The translations under genes and the position numbers were made by a program. This document shows positions 24,866-32,735 of a stretch of 36,544 bases of DNA, piece after piece. This DNA comes from Ruminococcus sp. (GTDB taxonomy: Bacteria > Bacillota > Clostridia > Oscillospirales > Ruminococcaceae). Numbering within the stretch: position 1 is the stretch's first letter; each line of letters starts with the position of its first letter. The notes under the pieces are model-generated. The model saw nothing but the letters and a program-made list of their open reading frames with translations. It ran no database searches and had not been told where the DNA came from. The stretch is taken from the NCBI GenBank assembly GCA_015066805.1, contig SVNP01000024.1, forward strand, positions 1 to 36,544. The letters are read 5' to 3'.

Positions 24866-24919
24866 AACTCTTAACTCTTAACTCTTAACTCTTAACTCTT
24901 AACTCTTAACTCTTAACTC
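24866..24919. repeat. Heptamer tandem repeat (AACTCTT)x7.7, right flank of S23 gene
   Basis: Seven perfect AACTCTT units plus AACTC. It begins 15 bases before (in the mRNA sense, upstream of) the S23 start codon and ends 14 bases from the stop of the topoisomerase B gene. Its reverse complement is (AGTTAAG)n, differing from the left array (AGTTAAT)n by one base per unit, so the two arrays are near-inverted copies. Confidence 0.95.
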
Positions 24920-24933
24920 GTACAACTCGTAGA

Positions 24934-26916
24934 TCAACTGATGTCTGCAAGGTCAAGGTAGTCGCCGCCATGCTCTGCGATGTAGTCTTTTCTGCCCTGT
25001 AAATTATCGCCCAGCAGCATCTCGAACATTTCTGCTGTGGCACTTACATCCTCGGGGGTCACCTTGATGATGCGTCTGGTTTCGGGATTCATGGTGGTCA
25101 GTGCCATCATTTCCGCTTCGTTTTCACCCAGACCCTTGGAACGCTGTAAGGTGAACTTCTCCCCCTCGATCATCTTCAGGATCTTCACCCGTTCCTTTTC
25201 ATCATAGGCAAAATAGGTGCGGTTTTTGGTGGTGATCTCAAACAGCGGGGATTCCGCAATATACACATAGCCCTCACGGATCAGGGTGGGTGTCAGACGG
25301 TACAGCATGGTAAGGATCAGGGTACGGATATGGAAGCCGTCCTCATCCGCATCGGTACAGATGACGATTTTGTGCCAGCGCAGATTCTCCAGACTGAAGG
25401 TGGAAAGCTCCTTGTTGCTTTTGGCGGAAACTTCAACACCGCAGCCCAGCACCTTCAGCAGATCGGTAATGATCTCGCTTTTGAAGATACGGGCATAGTC
25501 TGCCTTCAGGCAGTTGAGGATCTTGCCGCGCACGGGGATCACCGCCTGGAACTCTGCATCTCTTGCCATTTTGACAGAGCCCAATGCAGAGTCGCCCTCC
25601 ACGATGTAAAGCTCTCTGCGGCCGGTATCCTTGGAACGGCAATCCACAAACTTGGGTACCATATTGGCAAGATCAATGTTGCCCGAAAGCTTCTTTTTCA
25701 GGTTCAGCCTTGTACGCTCGGCGTTTTCACGGCTATGCTTGTTTACCAGCACCTGGGATGCGATCCTTGCGGCATCATCGGGGTTTTCGGTAAAGTAAAC
25801 CTCAAGCTGATGCTTCAAAAACTCCACCATTGCCTCATAGATGAAGCGGTTGGTAATGGCTTTTTTGGTCTGGTTTTCGTAGGATGCCACCGTGGAAAAG
25901 GAGGAGGACACCAGCACCAGACAATCCTGCACATCGGCAAAGGTGATCTTGTTTTCGTTTTTGGTGTAGCGGTTGTTGGCACGCAAAAATGCGTCGATCT
26001 GGGCTACAAAGGCACGCTTTACGGCATCATCGGGGGTACCGCCGTGCTCCAGAAAGCTGGAGTTGTGGTAGTATTCGATCTTCTGCACCGCATTGGAGAA
26101 GGCAAATGCCACGGAAAGCTTTACTTTATACTCGGGCTTGTCCTCCCGATCTCTGCCCTTGCGCTCTGCCTGCCAGTACTGCACCCCTGTCATGGCCTGA
26201 TCGCCCAGCATTTCGGTCACATAATCGGAGATGCCGTTTTCATAGCGGTACTCGGTGGTTTCAAACCTGCCCTTTTCTGCCTCATTGCGGTAGATCAGCA
26301 GCAGATTGGGGTTTACCACTGCCTGACGGCGCAGCACATCCCGGAACCACTCATCGGGGATCATAATATCGGTAAAAACCTCCAGATCGGGCTTCCAGCG
26401 GGTACGGGTACCCGTATGACGGCGGGAAACCGCTTCTTTTTGCAGGCCGCCGATGTTAAAGCCCTTCTCGAAGTGCAGGGTATAGCGGGTATTGTCACGG
26501 ATGATCTCCACATCCATATACTCGGAGGCAAACTGGGTAGAGCAAAGACCCAGACCGTTTAAGCCCAGAGAATAGGCATAGGTATCATCCTCGGCATCGT
26601 ATTTGCCGCCTGCGTACATCTCGCAGTAGACCAGCTCCCAGTTATAGCGTTCCTCGGTGCTGTTCCAGTCCACGGGGCAGCCGCGGCCGAAGTCCTCTAC
26701 CTCCACGGAGCCGTCTGCAAAGCGGGTAATGATGATCTTTTCACCAAAGCCTGCTCTGGCTTCATCAATGGAGTTGGAAATGACCTCAAAAATGGAATGG
26801 GCACAGCCATCGAGTCCATCGGAGCCGAAAATAACGCCCGGACGCTTTCTGACCTTATCGGGGCCTTTCAGCAGGGTAATGCTTTCGTTGCCGTATTCCG
26901 GCGTTTTCTTTGCCAT
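24934..26916 (-). CDS. Divergent type IIA topoisomerase subunit B (GyrB/ParE-like), 660 aa
   Basis: ATPase subunit of the topoisomerase. The GHKL site has Glu44 and Asn48 in FEVISNSIDEARAG, Asp75 in VEDFGRGCPV (the family norm is DNGRGIPV) and the loop GLNGLGLCSTQFAS. The TOPRIM domain has Glu440 in YIVEGDSALGS and Asp522/524/526 in TDADEDGFHIRTL. The C-terminal RSKGLGENEAEMM replaces the usual RYKGLGEMNPEQL. Catalytic residues are therefore kept although the surrounding motifs have drifted, marking a diverged ParE-like lineage. AAGGA lies 8 bases before the ATG. It is first in its operon, after a good promoter. Confidence 0.92.
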   Translation of the reverse strand: MAKKTPEYGNESITLLKGPDKVRKRPGVIFGSDGLDGCAHSIFEVISNSIDEARAGFGEKIIITRFADGSVEVEDFGRGCPVDWNSTEERYNWELVYCEMYAGGKYDAEDDTYAYSLGLNGLGLCSTQFASEYMDVEIIRDNTRYTLHFEKGFNIGGLQKEAVSRRHTGTRTRWKPDLEVFTDIMIPDEWFRDVLRRQAVVNPNLLLIYRNEAEKGRFETTEYRYENGISDYVTEMLGDQAMTGVQYWQAERKGRDREDKPEYKVKLSVAFAFSNAVQKIEYYHNSSFLEHGGTPDDAVKRAFVAQIDAFLRANNRYTKNENKITFADVQDCLVLVSSSFSTVASYENQTKKAITNRFIYEAMVEFLKHQLEVYFTENPDDAARIASQVLVNKHSRENAERTRLNLKKKLSGNIDLANMVPKFVDCRSKDTGRRELYIVEGDSALGSVKMARDAEFQAVIPVRGKILNCLKADYARIFKSEIITDLLKVLGCGVEVSAKSNKELSTFSLENLRWHKIVICTDADEDGFHIRTLILTMLYRLTPTLIREGYVYIAESPLFEITTKNRTYFAYDEKERVKILKMIEGEKFTLQRSKGLGENEAEMMALTTMNPETRRIIKVTPEDVSATAEMFEMLLGDNLQGRKDYIAEHGGDYLDLADIS

Positions 26917-26975
26917 GAAATCGTTCCTTTCTTCTGCCTTTGGGCATAGGGAGACATTTTACAATATACGGAATC

Positions 26976-27004
26976 ATTATACCACAACCCGAAAAAAAAT
27001 GCAA
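26976..27004 (-). promoter_or_regulatory. Promoter of the topoisomerase operon
   Basis: Minus-strand TTGCAT (27004-26999), 17-base T-rich spacer, TATAAT (26981-26976) with TGG before it. Leader of about 50 bases. Confidence 0.85.
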
Positions 27005-27120
27005 GTGTGCAGGTTCTCCCCAAACATTTTTCCGTTTTTCCGTAAGCCTGTAAGCTGCGGCAAAAAAGGGTGTCTTTACAGGTGAAGGCACCAAAGCCCA
27101 TACAGCAAGGAGGTTTTACC

Positions 27121-27849
27121 ATGAAACGATACCCGCTGATTCTTTTCTGCCTGTGGAGCATCTGTCTGCTGCAAGGCTGCGGCGGTACATCCTCTGCGGC
27201 AGATGCGTATACTGCACAGGAGCCATTTATCGCTCTTTCCGTCCGCACAGAACCCGATCTTGCCCACGCTGCCTATACCGTTGAAGAATTATATGCCGAC
27301 TCCGATGTGGTTGTGGAAGGCGTTGTCAAATCCGTCAGCGGCACCAACGACACACTCTATTACAGCGGTATGGTGTATACGCAAATGCAGATCGAGCCAA
27401 TTGCTGTGTACAAAGGACAATACGAAAATGAGACCCTTTGGATGTGCGGCGGTACAATGCCGTTAAGTACCTATGTGCTGAATCTGGAACCGGATCATCC
27501 GGAAAAAAACAATCGCTATTCTGCGGAGGAATGGGAATACGGCATGGTTTCTCAGCAATTTGCCAACAATTCCGCACCGCAGATGGGTGATCGCATCCTG
27601 TTTTGCGGTCACTATGCAGAAAAAGACCCCGGCACCCTTTGGAATACGAATGTAACGCAGGGCATATACCTCTGCGATGACGAAACCCTGTCCACCTCTG
27701 CCCTGCTGGTGGACGAAAACGGCTTTACGGAGCCGCTGGCAAAGGATATCCTTGCACGCTGCGGCGGTACCGTTTCTGCTCCCATGGAGGAAAACGGCCT
27801 GCCCATCCTGACCTTTGACCGCAAGGCCTTTCTGGAAATCATTGGGTAA
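27121..27849 (+). CDS. Lipoprotein of unknown function, 242 aa
   Basis: A signal peptide MKRYPLILFCLWSICLLQGC ends in a lipobox (LLQG|C20), so the protein should be lipid-anchored on the outer face of the membrane. The mature part has a beta-rich pattern VEELYADSDVVVEGVVKSV, then YTQMQIEPIAVYKGQYENET, and MGDRILFCGHYAEKDPG, reminiscent of small OB-like domains in firmicute lipoproteins. I cannot name the family. The start at 27121 has AAGGAGG 7 bases upstream; the earlier in-frame ATG at 27070 would hide the signal peptide. No terminator or promoter of its own is clear. It diverges from the topoisomerase operon. Confidence 0.8.
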   Translation: MKRYPLILFCLWSICLLQGCGGTSSAADAYTAQEPFIALSVRTEPDLAHAAYTVEELYADSDVVVEGVVKSVSGTNDTLYYSGMVYTQMQIEPIAVYKGQYENETLWMCGGTMPLSTYVLNLEPDHPEKNNRYSAEEWEYGMVSQQFANNSAPQMGDRILFCGHYAEKDPGTLWNTNVTQGIYLCDDETLSTSALLVDENGFTEPLAKDILARCGGTVSAPMEENGLPILTFDRKAFLEIIG

Positions 27850-27869
27850 GGGAAGCTCCCGAAAACTAC

Positions 27870-27898
27870 TTGCTTTTCCCACAGGAATATGCTATAAT
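27870..27898 (+). promoter_or_regulatory. Promoter of the GH25 gene
   Basis: TTGCTT (27870-27875), 17-base spacer, TATAAT (27893-27898) with TGC before it. Leader of about 75 bases. Confidence 0.85.
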
Positions 27899-27979
27899 GA
27901 ACAGGCGGCTGTATTCTGCGGTTTTCCGCATGACGGCTGCCTTTTCGTTTTTTCCGCCCAAAGCCCCCAAAGGAGACTT

Positions 27980-29014
27980 ATGGACCGTAATACCGCCTTC
28001 AAAATCGCAGCAGCCGCTTTGCCTGCCCTGTTTTTTGCCGCCCTTGCGGGAGGTCTGGGCATTGCTCTGCATCAGCAGCGGCAGACCATTGATTCCCTGA
28101 CCGCCATGCACGAATACATAGAAGAACATACCACCACGACTACCACATCCATCACCTACGAGAGCATTCAGGTAGACCGCTTTTATGAACGGGGCGGAAA
28201 AAAGATCCTGCTGCACGATGAGGTCTATGGGCAGATCTGGCTGCCTGTGCTGGAGGATGTTCCCCTTTCCACCCATCCCCTTGAGCTGCTGAAGGAAGAA
28301 AATGACCGTATGATCTCCTACGACAAATACGGCAGCATCAATGCCATGACAGGCATCGACATCTCCGTGTACAATGATGTGTATGACTGGGAGGCTGTCA
28401 AGGCAGACGGCATTGATTTTGTGATGATGCGTGTGGGCTACCGTACCTACGGCGGCGGTCAGATCAAGGCAGATACCGCTTTTCACAAGAATTACAAGGC
28501 CGCCAAGGAAGCAGGTCTGCTGGTGGGTGCGTATTTCTTCTCCCAGGCCATTACCATTGAAGAAGCTGTGGATGAAGCCATCTTTACCGCACGGCAACTG
28601 GAGGGTCTGGAGCTGGATTTCCCTGTGGCATATGACTGGGAGATCATCTACCATGATGAGGACGGCGCAAGAACGGATAATGTTCCCGTGGATGTGCTGA
28701 CCGACTGCTGTCTTGCCTTTTGTCAGCATATAGAAGCCTACGGATATCAGCCTATGATCTATCAGAATAAGCGCACCACGCTGCATAAGCTGGATCTGCC
28801 CAGATTGCAGGATTATCCGTTCTGGCTGGCAGAATACGGCGACGGCCCTACCTACATCTATGATTATGATATGTGGCAGTATAGCTGTACCGGTACCGTA
28901 AAGGGCATCAACGGTGCGGTGGATCTGAACCTGAGCTTTTATGATTATTCCAAGGAGGATGCCCCTCCTGTGATCAGACCCGCAAAGCCTTCTACCGAAA
29001 CCACAACAGAATGA
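27980..29014 (+). CDS. Membrane-anchored GH25 lysozyme-type muramidase, 344 aa
   Basis: Hydrolyses the MurNAc-GlcNAc bond of peptidoglycan outside the cell. An N-terminal membrane segment (about 9-30) acts as an anchor, followed by a helix and a short Thr-rich stretch (51-56). Residues about 122-325 form the GH25 barrel: GIDISVYNDVYDWEAVK with Asp127, FVMMRVGYRTYGGGQIKAD, GLLVGAYFFSQA, and the catalytic DWE at 219-221. The end has a Pro/Thr tail. The ATG at 27980 is 4 bases from AAAGGAG, a short spacing. It has its own promoter and terminator. Confidence 0.93.
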   Translation: MDRNTAFKIAAAALPALFFAALAGGLGIALHQQRQTIDSLTAMHEYIEEHTTTTTTSITYESIQVDRFYERGGKKILLHDEVYGQIWLPVLEDVPLSTHPLELLKEENDRMISYDKYGSINAMTGIDISVYNDVYDWEAVKADGIDFVMMRVGYRTYGGGQIKADTAFHKNYKAAKEAGLLVGAYFFSQAITIEEAVDEAIFTARQLEGLELDFPVAYDWEIIYHDEDGARTDNVPVDVLTDCCLAFCQHIEAYGYQPMIYQNKRTTLHKLDLPRLQDYPFWLAEYGDGPTYIYDYDMWQYSCTGTVKGINGAVDLNLSFYDYSKEDAPPVIRPAKPSTETTTE

Positions 29015-29020
29015 TTTTAC

Positions 29021-29052
29021 GGCTTCGGACAGCAATGTCCGGAGCTTTTTTT
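29021..29052 (+). terminator. Terminator of the GH25 gene
   Basis: TCCGGACA-type stem: GGCT and TCGGACA pair with TGTCCGG and AGCT around GCAA, followed by seven T. Confidence 0.85.
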
Positions 29053-29063
29053 ATTCTCCCCCG

Positions 29064-29125
29064 GCAAGAATGCCAAGAGTGCCACTTTTCATAGGGAGAA
29101 AAAGTGGCACTCTTGGCATTCTTGC
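29064..29125. repeat. Perfect 26-bp inverted repeat, hairpin copy 1
   Basis: Arms 29064-29089 and 29100-29125 are exact reverse complements around a 10-base loop. The left arm contains two 9-base near-repeats (AAGAATGCC, AAGAGTGCC). Positions 29074-29110 (37 bases) recur exactly, inverted, at 29482-29518. No coding frame of interest. Confidence 0.95.
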
Positions 29126-29465
29126 TCATCCTCTCTGATATCACACCCACAGAGGTTACCTGTAAATCCAAAAAAATCCCCCACCGCTTCACTTGGAGTA
29201 GCACAATTAAGAGGGGAGAGGTAAGCGGAGGGGGGTCTAAGGGGGCAAGTTTCGTCAGAAACTTGATGCCATAATGCGGAGCATTTGGCGTGAAGCCTTG
29301 TAAGGAGAGGGGGGAATTGGAGAGCGAAGCTCGAACATCCCCCCTTTCCTGTCGGGTGCCCCCCTTATCTTACGTTGCCTATGAGATTGATAGCAAGTCA
29401 CGGTTTTTGCAGTCAAAATCGGCTTACAATCGCCATATCTCAACGCTCATAAGCCGTCAGGAAAT
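29126..29465. other. Non-coding, palindrome-rich spacer between two hairpin copies
   Basis: No supported gene lies in this 340-base stretch. It holds several short perfect hairpins: AAGTTTC/GAAACTT with GTCA loop (29247-29264), ATGC-GGA-GCAT, GAGC-GAA-GCTC, and an AGGAGAGGGGGGA/TCCCCCCTTTCCT stem around the latter. CCCCC-A-CCGCTT and AAGCGG-A-GGGGG pair across about 35 bases. The density of purine-rich stems suggests a MITE-like or structured-RNA element. Confidence 0.6.
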
Positions 29466-29520
29466 TCTAAGGGTGCCAAGGGTGCCACTTTTTCTCCCTA
29501 TGAAAAGTGGCACTCTTGCC
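29466..29520. repeat. Hairpin copy 2, inverted relative to copy 1
   Basis: Contains 37 bases identical to the reverse complement of copy 1, with stem GTGCCACTTTT/AAAAGTGGCAC. The left side carries a tandem AAGGGTGCC repeat. Outer arms have diverged from copy 1, so only the inner hairpin is conserved. Confidence 0.9.
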
Positions 29521-29593
29521 CCCCATAACACCTCGGAATGTGCAGCCCGCAACAGAAAAATCAAAGCCCATTCATAATTCTGTCATAAAAATA

Positions 29594-29602
29594 TGGTATA
29601 AT
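29594..29602 (+). promoter_or_regulatory. Extended -10 before the beta-helix/dockerin gene
   Basis: TGG-TATAAT, TATAAT at 29597-29602, 35 bases before the start codon. No good -35 is present at the right distance. Confidence 0.6.
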
Positions 29603-29636
29603 ATACAGAAATATTTCATATTATGGAGGCGTTATT

Positions 29637-31199
29637 ATGAAACATACCACTACACGCCTGCTGGCAGCCGCCCTGACAGCAGCCCTCCTGCTGCCATGTG
29701 CACAAACCGTTACCATGGCGGATGATACCCGTACCGTTACGGTTTCTACCACAGAAGAACTGCTTGCGGCACTTGCCGATGCCCGGGCAGGCGATGAGAT
29801 CATCGTAAAAGAAGGCATCTACCGCAACGAAGAATGGATCGGTGACTGGTCAGCCTTTTATGCCAATGCATCCGGCACGGCGGAAAACCCCATCATTCTG
29901 CGCAGTGAAGACCCCGAACATCCTGCCCACCTGCAGGCAGGCGGCGATGATGACAAGCTGGCTCTGCGGATCATCGGCAGCTATTGGCAGATCAGAGATC
30001 TGATCGTCAGCGATGCCGCCAAGGGTATTTTCCTGCAGCAGTCGGAACACAGCATCATCTCCGGCTGTGAGGTATACAATATCGGCGGCGAAGCCATCCA
30101 CATCATTGATAACAGCAGCTATAATCTGGTAGAAAACTGCTATGTCCATGATGCAGGCACCGTGACTCCTCAGTATGGTGAGGGCGTTTACATCGGCAGC
30201 TCCCACAAAACAGAGGGCTACGGCTATGAGTGCCACTACAATACCGTAAGAGGCTGTACCTTCGGTCCCAACGTGGCAGCCGATCATGTGGATATCAAAG
30301 AATATACCATCGGCAATCTGGTGGAATACTGTACCTTTGACGGTACGGGCATACAGGGTGAAAACGGCGGCGACAGCTTTGTGGAGATCAAGGGCAATTA
30401 CTGTACCGTACGCAACAACATCGGCTACCGCAACGGCTGTGAAAAGGTTCTGTACGCCTTTGATCTGAATGTACAACTGGACGGCTGGGGGCAGTATAAT
30501 AAGATCTACGACAACACCGTGCATATGGATACCACCGACTGCTGCATCACCAAAAGCTGGAATTGCAGCACTATGGTATTCCGCAATACCGCCACCCCCG
30601 AAGGCATCACCCATTCCGGCAACATGACCATGCAGGTACTGGGGTTTGCTCTGCCCGGCGATGCCGACGAAAACGGTACGGTAGATATGGAAGATGTACA
30701 GACCATGCAGAATCTGCTGGTAAACCGCCCCTGCCGCTATCTCAGCCCCGAAAACGCAGACATGGACGTCAGCGGCACACTCACCGCAGCCGATCTGACC
30801 CTGCTGAAGCGGCTGATTCTTTCCGGCACACAGCAGGAGCCTGTTATGACCGTGGATTTCACCAAAGAAGAAGCAGGCAAATGGCGCATGAGCGATGGTC
30901 TGGCAGACCGCACCCTTACCTTTACCCTTCAGGGTGAGGCAGGCTGCAAGGTCAATATGGCATGGGGCTACTGGAACCCCAATACCGTAAACGAAAGCAC
31001 AGGCAGCACGGGCAAATGGCATCAGATCGGGCTGGGCGAATATACTGCGGATGAAAACGGCCGCATCACCATTATCGTAACCACTCCCGCAGAGGATCCC
31101 GTGACCCGTATTGCACTGGAGATCTACGATTACTACGGTGCAGACGGCAGCACCTCGGATATGGATTTGGTGGAGCTGGTCAGTGTACAGGTGCAGTGA
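29637..31199 (+). CDS. Secreted right-handed beta-helix protein with internal dockerin, 520 aa
   Basis: Signal peptide at residues 1-28 ending near VTMADD. Residues about 35-338 form a right-handed parallel beta-helix like those of polysaccharide lyases and chondroitinase-B-type proteins: VSTTEELLAALADARAGDEI, ISGCEVYNIGGEAIHI, ADHVDIKEYTIGNLVEYCTF, SFVEIKGNYCTVRNN. Residues 341-395 are a type I dockerin (GDADENGTVDMEDVQTMQNL and ADMDVSGTLTAADLTLLKRL). Residues about 400-520 are a beta-sandwich-like module with Trp and Tyr residues (WGYWNPN, KWHQIGLGEY) resembling carbohydrate-binding modules of Ruminococcus proteins. The substrate is probably pectin or another acidic polysaccharide, but no lyase family can be fixed by eye. 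GGAGG lies 7 bases before the ATG. Confidence 0.85.
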   Translation: MKHTTTRLLAAALTAALLLPCAQTVTMADDTRTVTVSTTEELLAALADARAGDEIIVKEGIYRNEEWIGDWSAFYANASGTAENPIILRSEDPEHPAHLQAGGDDDKLALRIIGSYWQIRDLIVSDAAKGIFLQQSEHSIISGCEVYNIGGEAIHIIDNSSYNLVENCYVHDAGTVTPQYGEGVYIGSSHKTEGYGYECHYNTVRGCTFGPNVAADHVDIKEYTIGNLVEYCTFDGTGIQGENGGDSFVEIKGNYCTVRNNIGYRNGCEKVLYAFDLNVQLDGWGQYNKIYDNTVHMDTTDCCITKSWNCSTMVFRNTATPEGITHSGNMTMQVLGFALPGDADENGTVDMEDVQTMQNLLVNRPCRYLSPENADMDVSGTLTAADLTLLKRLILSGTQQEPVMTVDFTKEEAGKWRMSDGLADRTLTFTLQGEAGCKVNMAWGYWNPNTVNESTGSTGKWHQIGLGEYTADENGRITIIVTTPAEDPVTRIALEIYDYYGADGSTSDMDLVELVSVQVQ

Positions 31200-31211
31200 G
31201 CGTTGCAAATC

Positions 31212-31252
31212 AAAGAAAACAGGGGCAGAAATTGCATCTGCCCCTGCTTTTT
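31212..31252. terminator. Bidirectional terminator between beta-helix gene and hflX
   Basis: CAGGGGCAGA/TCTGCCCCTG stem (31220-31229, 31237-31246) with T-rich tails on both strands. It serves both converging genes and touches the hflX stop codon. Confidence 0.85.
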
Positions 31253-32492
31253 ATACCTGATACTGCTCTGCCTGCTTCTGGCGGCGGATATCCACCAGCA
31301 CATCCACCACAACGCCATCTCCCGTATATTCCTCGGAAAACAGCCTGCCTTCCTCCCGCAGGAGCTGCAGAAAGCTGCCTTCACTGTAGGGGATGCAAAG
31401 CTGCATCCGCTTTACGGTCTTGGGCAGATGATGCGCCATGGCAGCAAACAGCTCGGGGATGCCCTCCCCTGTTTTGGCACTGCACCATACATGGTCGGTA
31501 TCGCTTTCTTTCGGGATATCCAGCAGATCAGCCTTATTCAGCACCTGCACCTGCGGAATCCCGCCGCAGCCCAGCTCCTCCAGAAGCTTTACGGTGATCT
31601 CCATGCGTTCCCGCACATCCTCAGCGGAAGCATCCATCACATGAAGGATCAGATCCGCATCGGCGGTTTCTTCCAGCGTGGAACGGAAGGCTTCCACCAG
31701 ATGATGAGGCAGACGGCGGATCAGCCCCACCGTATCGGAGATCACAACGGTTCTGCCGTCGGGCAGCTCCAAGGCTCTGGCAGTCACATCCAGCGTGGCA
31801 AAGAGCTTGTCCTCCGCCAAAACCCCTGCATGGGTCAGCAGATTAAACAGGGTGGATTTGCCTGCGTTGGTATAGCCTACAATGGCAACGGTCAGCACGC
31901 CCTCCTTTTTGCGGCGGCTGCCAATGAATTTCCGATGCTTTTCCATCTCCCGAAGCTGCTCCTCCAGAGAGGCAATGCGGCTGCGGATATGGCGGCGGTC
32001 GGTCTCCAGCTTGGTTTCACCGGGGCCTCTGGTACCAATGCCGCCTCCCAGACGGGAAAGGGCACTGCCGCTGCCTGCCAGTCGGGTCAGGCGATATTTA
32101 TACTGGGCAAGGGCTACCTGTATCTTACCCTCCGCAGTACGGGCACGGCCTGCAAAAATATCAAGAATAAGCATGGTGCGGTCAATGACCTTGCAATCGG
32201 TGAGATCGGTAATGTTCCGAAGCTGCATACCCGTCAGCTCCGTATCAAAGATCAGCATTTCCGCTTCCAGATTTTCTGCCAGCTCCCGGATCTCCTCCAG
32301 CTTGCCTGTGCCGATGCAGGTTGCGGACTCCACCGAGGGTCGGGACTGGATCACGGTACGCAGCACCTCACAGCCTGCGGTATCTGCCAGCTCCCCCAGC
32401 TCCTCTATGGAGACCTGTGCGTCATATTCGCCTGTATCCACGCCCACCAGAATCACTTTTACGGGCTGCTGCTCCTGTGCAATTTCATACAT
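31251..32492 (-). CDS. hflX: Ribosome-associated GTPase HflX, 413 aa
   Basis: GTPase that splits stalled or hibernating ribosomes. The N-terminal HflX domain ends in the glycine-rich RLGGGIGTRGPGETKLETDR linker. The G domain has G1 GYTNAGKST (206-214), G3 DTVGLIRRLP and G4 NKAD. The C-terminus is short. The ATG at 32492 is 6 bases after AGGTG; the in-frame GTG at 32501 is part of that site. It has its own promoter and is the only minus-strand gene between 27 and 34.5 kb. Confidence 0.96.
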   Translation of the reverse strand: MYEIAQEQQPVKVILVGVDTGEYDAQVSIEELGELADTAGCEVLRTVIQSRPSVESATCIGTGKLEEIRELAENLEAEMLIFDTELTGMQLRNITDLTDCKVIDRTMLILDIFAGRARTAEGKIQVALAQYKYRLTRLAGSGSALSRLGGGIGTRGPGETKLETDRRHIRSRIASLEEQLREMEKHRKFIGSRRKKEGVLTVAIVGYTNAGKSTLFNLLTHAGVLAEDKLFATLDVTARALELPDGRTVVISDTVGLIRRLPHHLVEAFRSTLEETADADLILHVMDASAEDVRERMEITVKLLEELGCGGIPQVQVLNKADLLDIPKESDTDHVWCSAKTGEGIPELFAAMAHHLPKTVKRMQLCIPYSEGSFLQLLREEGRLFSEEYTGDGVVVDVLVDIRRQKQAEQYQV

Positions 32493-32536
32493 ATCTTTCA
32501 CCTGTCTTTACGGGGATTTTTTCGGTATCTGCCTCT

Positions 32537-32565
32537 ATTGTAACCGCATTCGGGGAAAAAGTCAA
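32537..32565 (-). promoter_or_regulatory. hflX promoter
   Basis: Minus-strand TTGACT (32565-32560), 17-base spacer, TACAAT (32542-32537). It is back to back with the GH9 promoter, 38 bases apart. Confidence 0.8.
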
Positions 32566-32603
32566 GCACAGCAGAAAATCAAAGGCTGCTGCAAGAAAAT
32601 CTA

Positions 32604-32632
32604 TTGACATTTCAGACGGTTTGTGCTATATT
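32604..32632 (+). promoter_or_regulatory. GH9 gene promoter
   Basis: TTGACA (32604-32609), 17-base spacer, TATATT (32627-32632) with TGC before it. Transcription should start near 32639, giving a leader of about 97 bases. Confidence 0.85.
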
Positions 32633-32648
32633 GATTCTATATAGTTTC

Positions 32649-32700
32649 CATCACCATCTGCACGGATTTTTATACATTCCGCCCTTTGGTGATGCCGTGC
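32649..32700 (+). promoter_or_regulatory. GH9 leader with two mutually exclusive stems
   Basis: CATCACC (32649-32655) is complementary to GGTGATG (32688-32694), and GCACGG (32660-32665) to CCGTGC (32695-32700). The order means the two stems cross and cannot be nested. The joining loops (4 and 0 bases) are too short for a coaxial pseudoknot, so alternative folding is the simplest reading. No known riboswitch is recognised. Confidence 0.35.
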
Positions 32701-32735
32701 CCCCAAAACTGTACATAAAGAAAGGACGAGTCACC

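Noticed and set aside
24866-24919. Short regular repeats suggesting a CRISPR-like array
   Set aside because: Units are contiguous heptamers with no spacers, and no cas gene is nearby.
32649-32700. H-type pseudoknot in the GH9 leader
   Set aside because: Crossed stems are present, but the connecting loop of 4 bases cannot span the 13-bp stack, so alternative hairpins are favoured.
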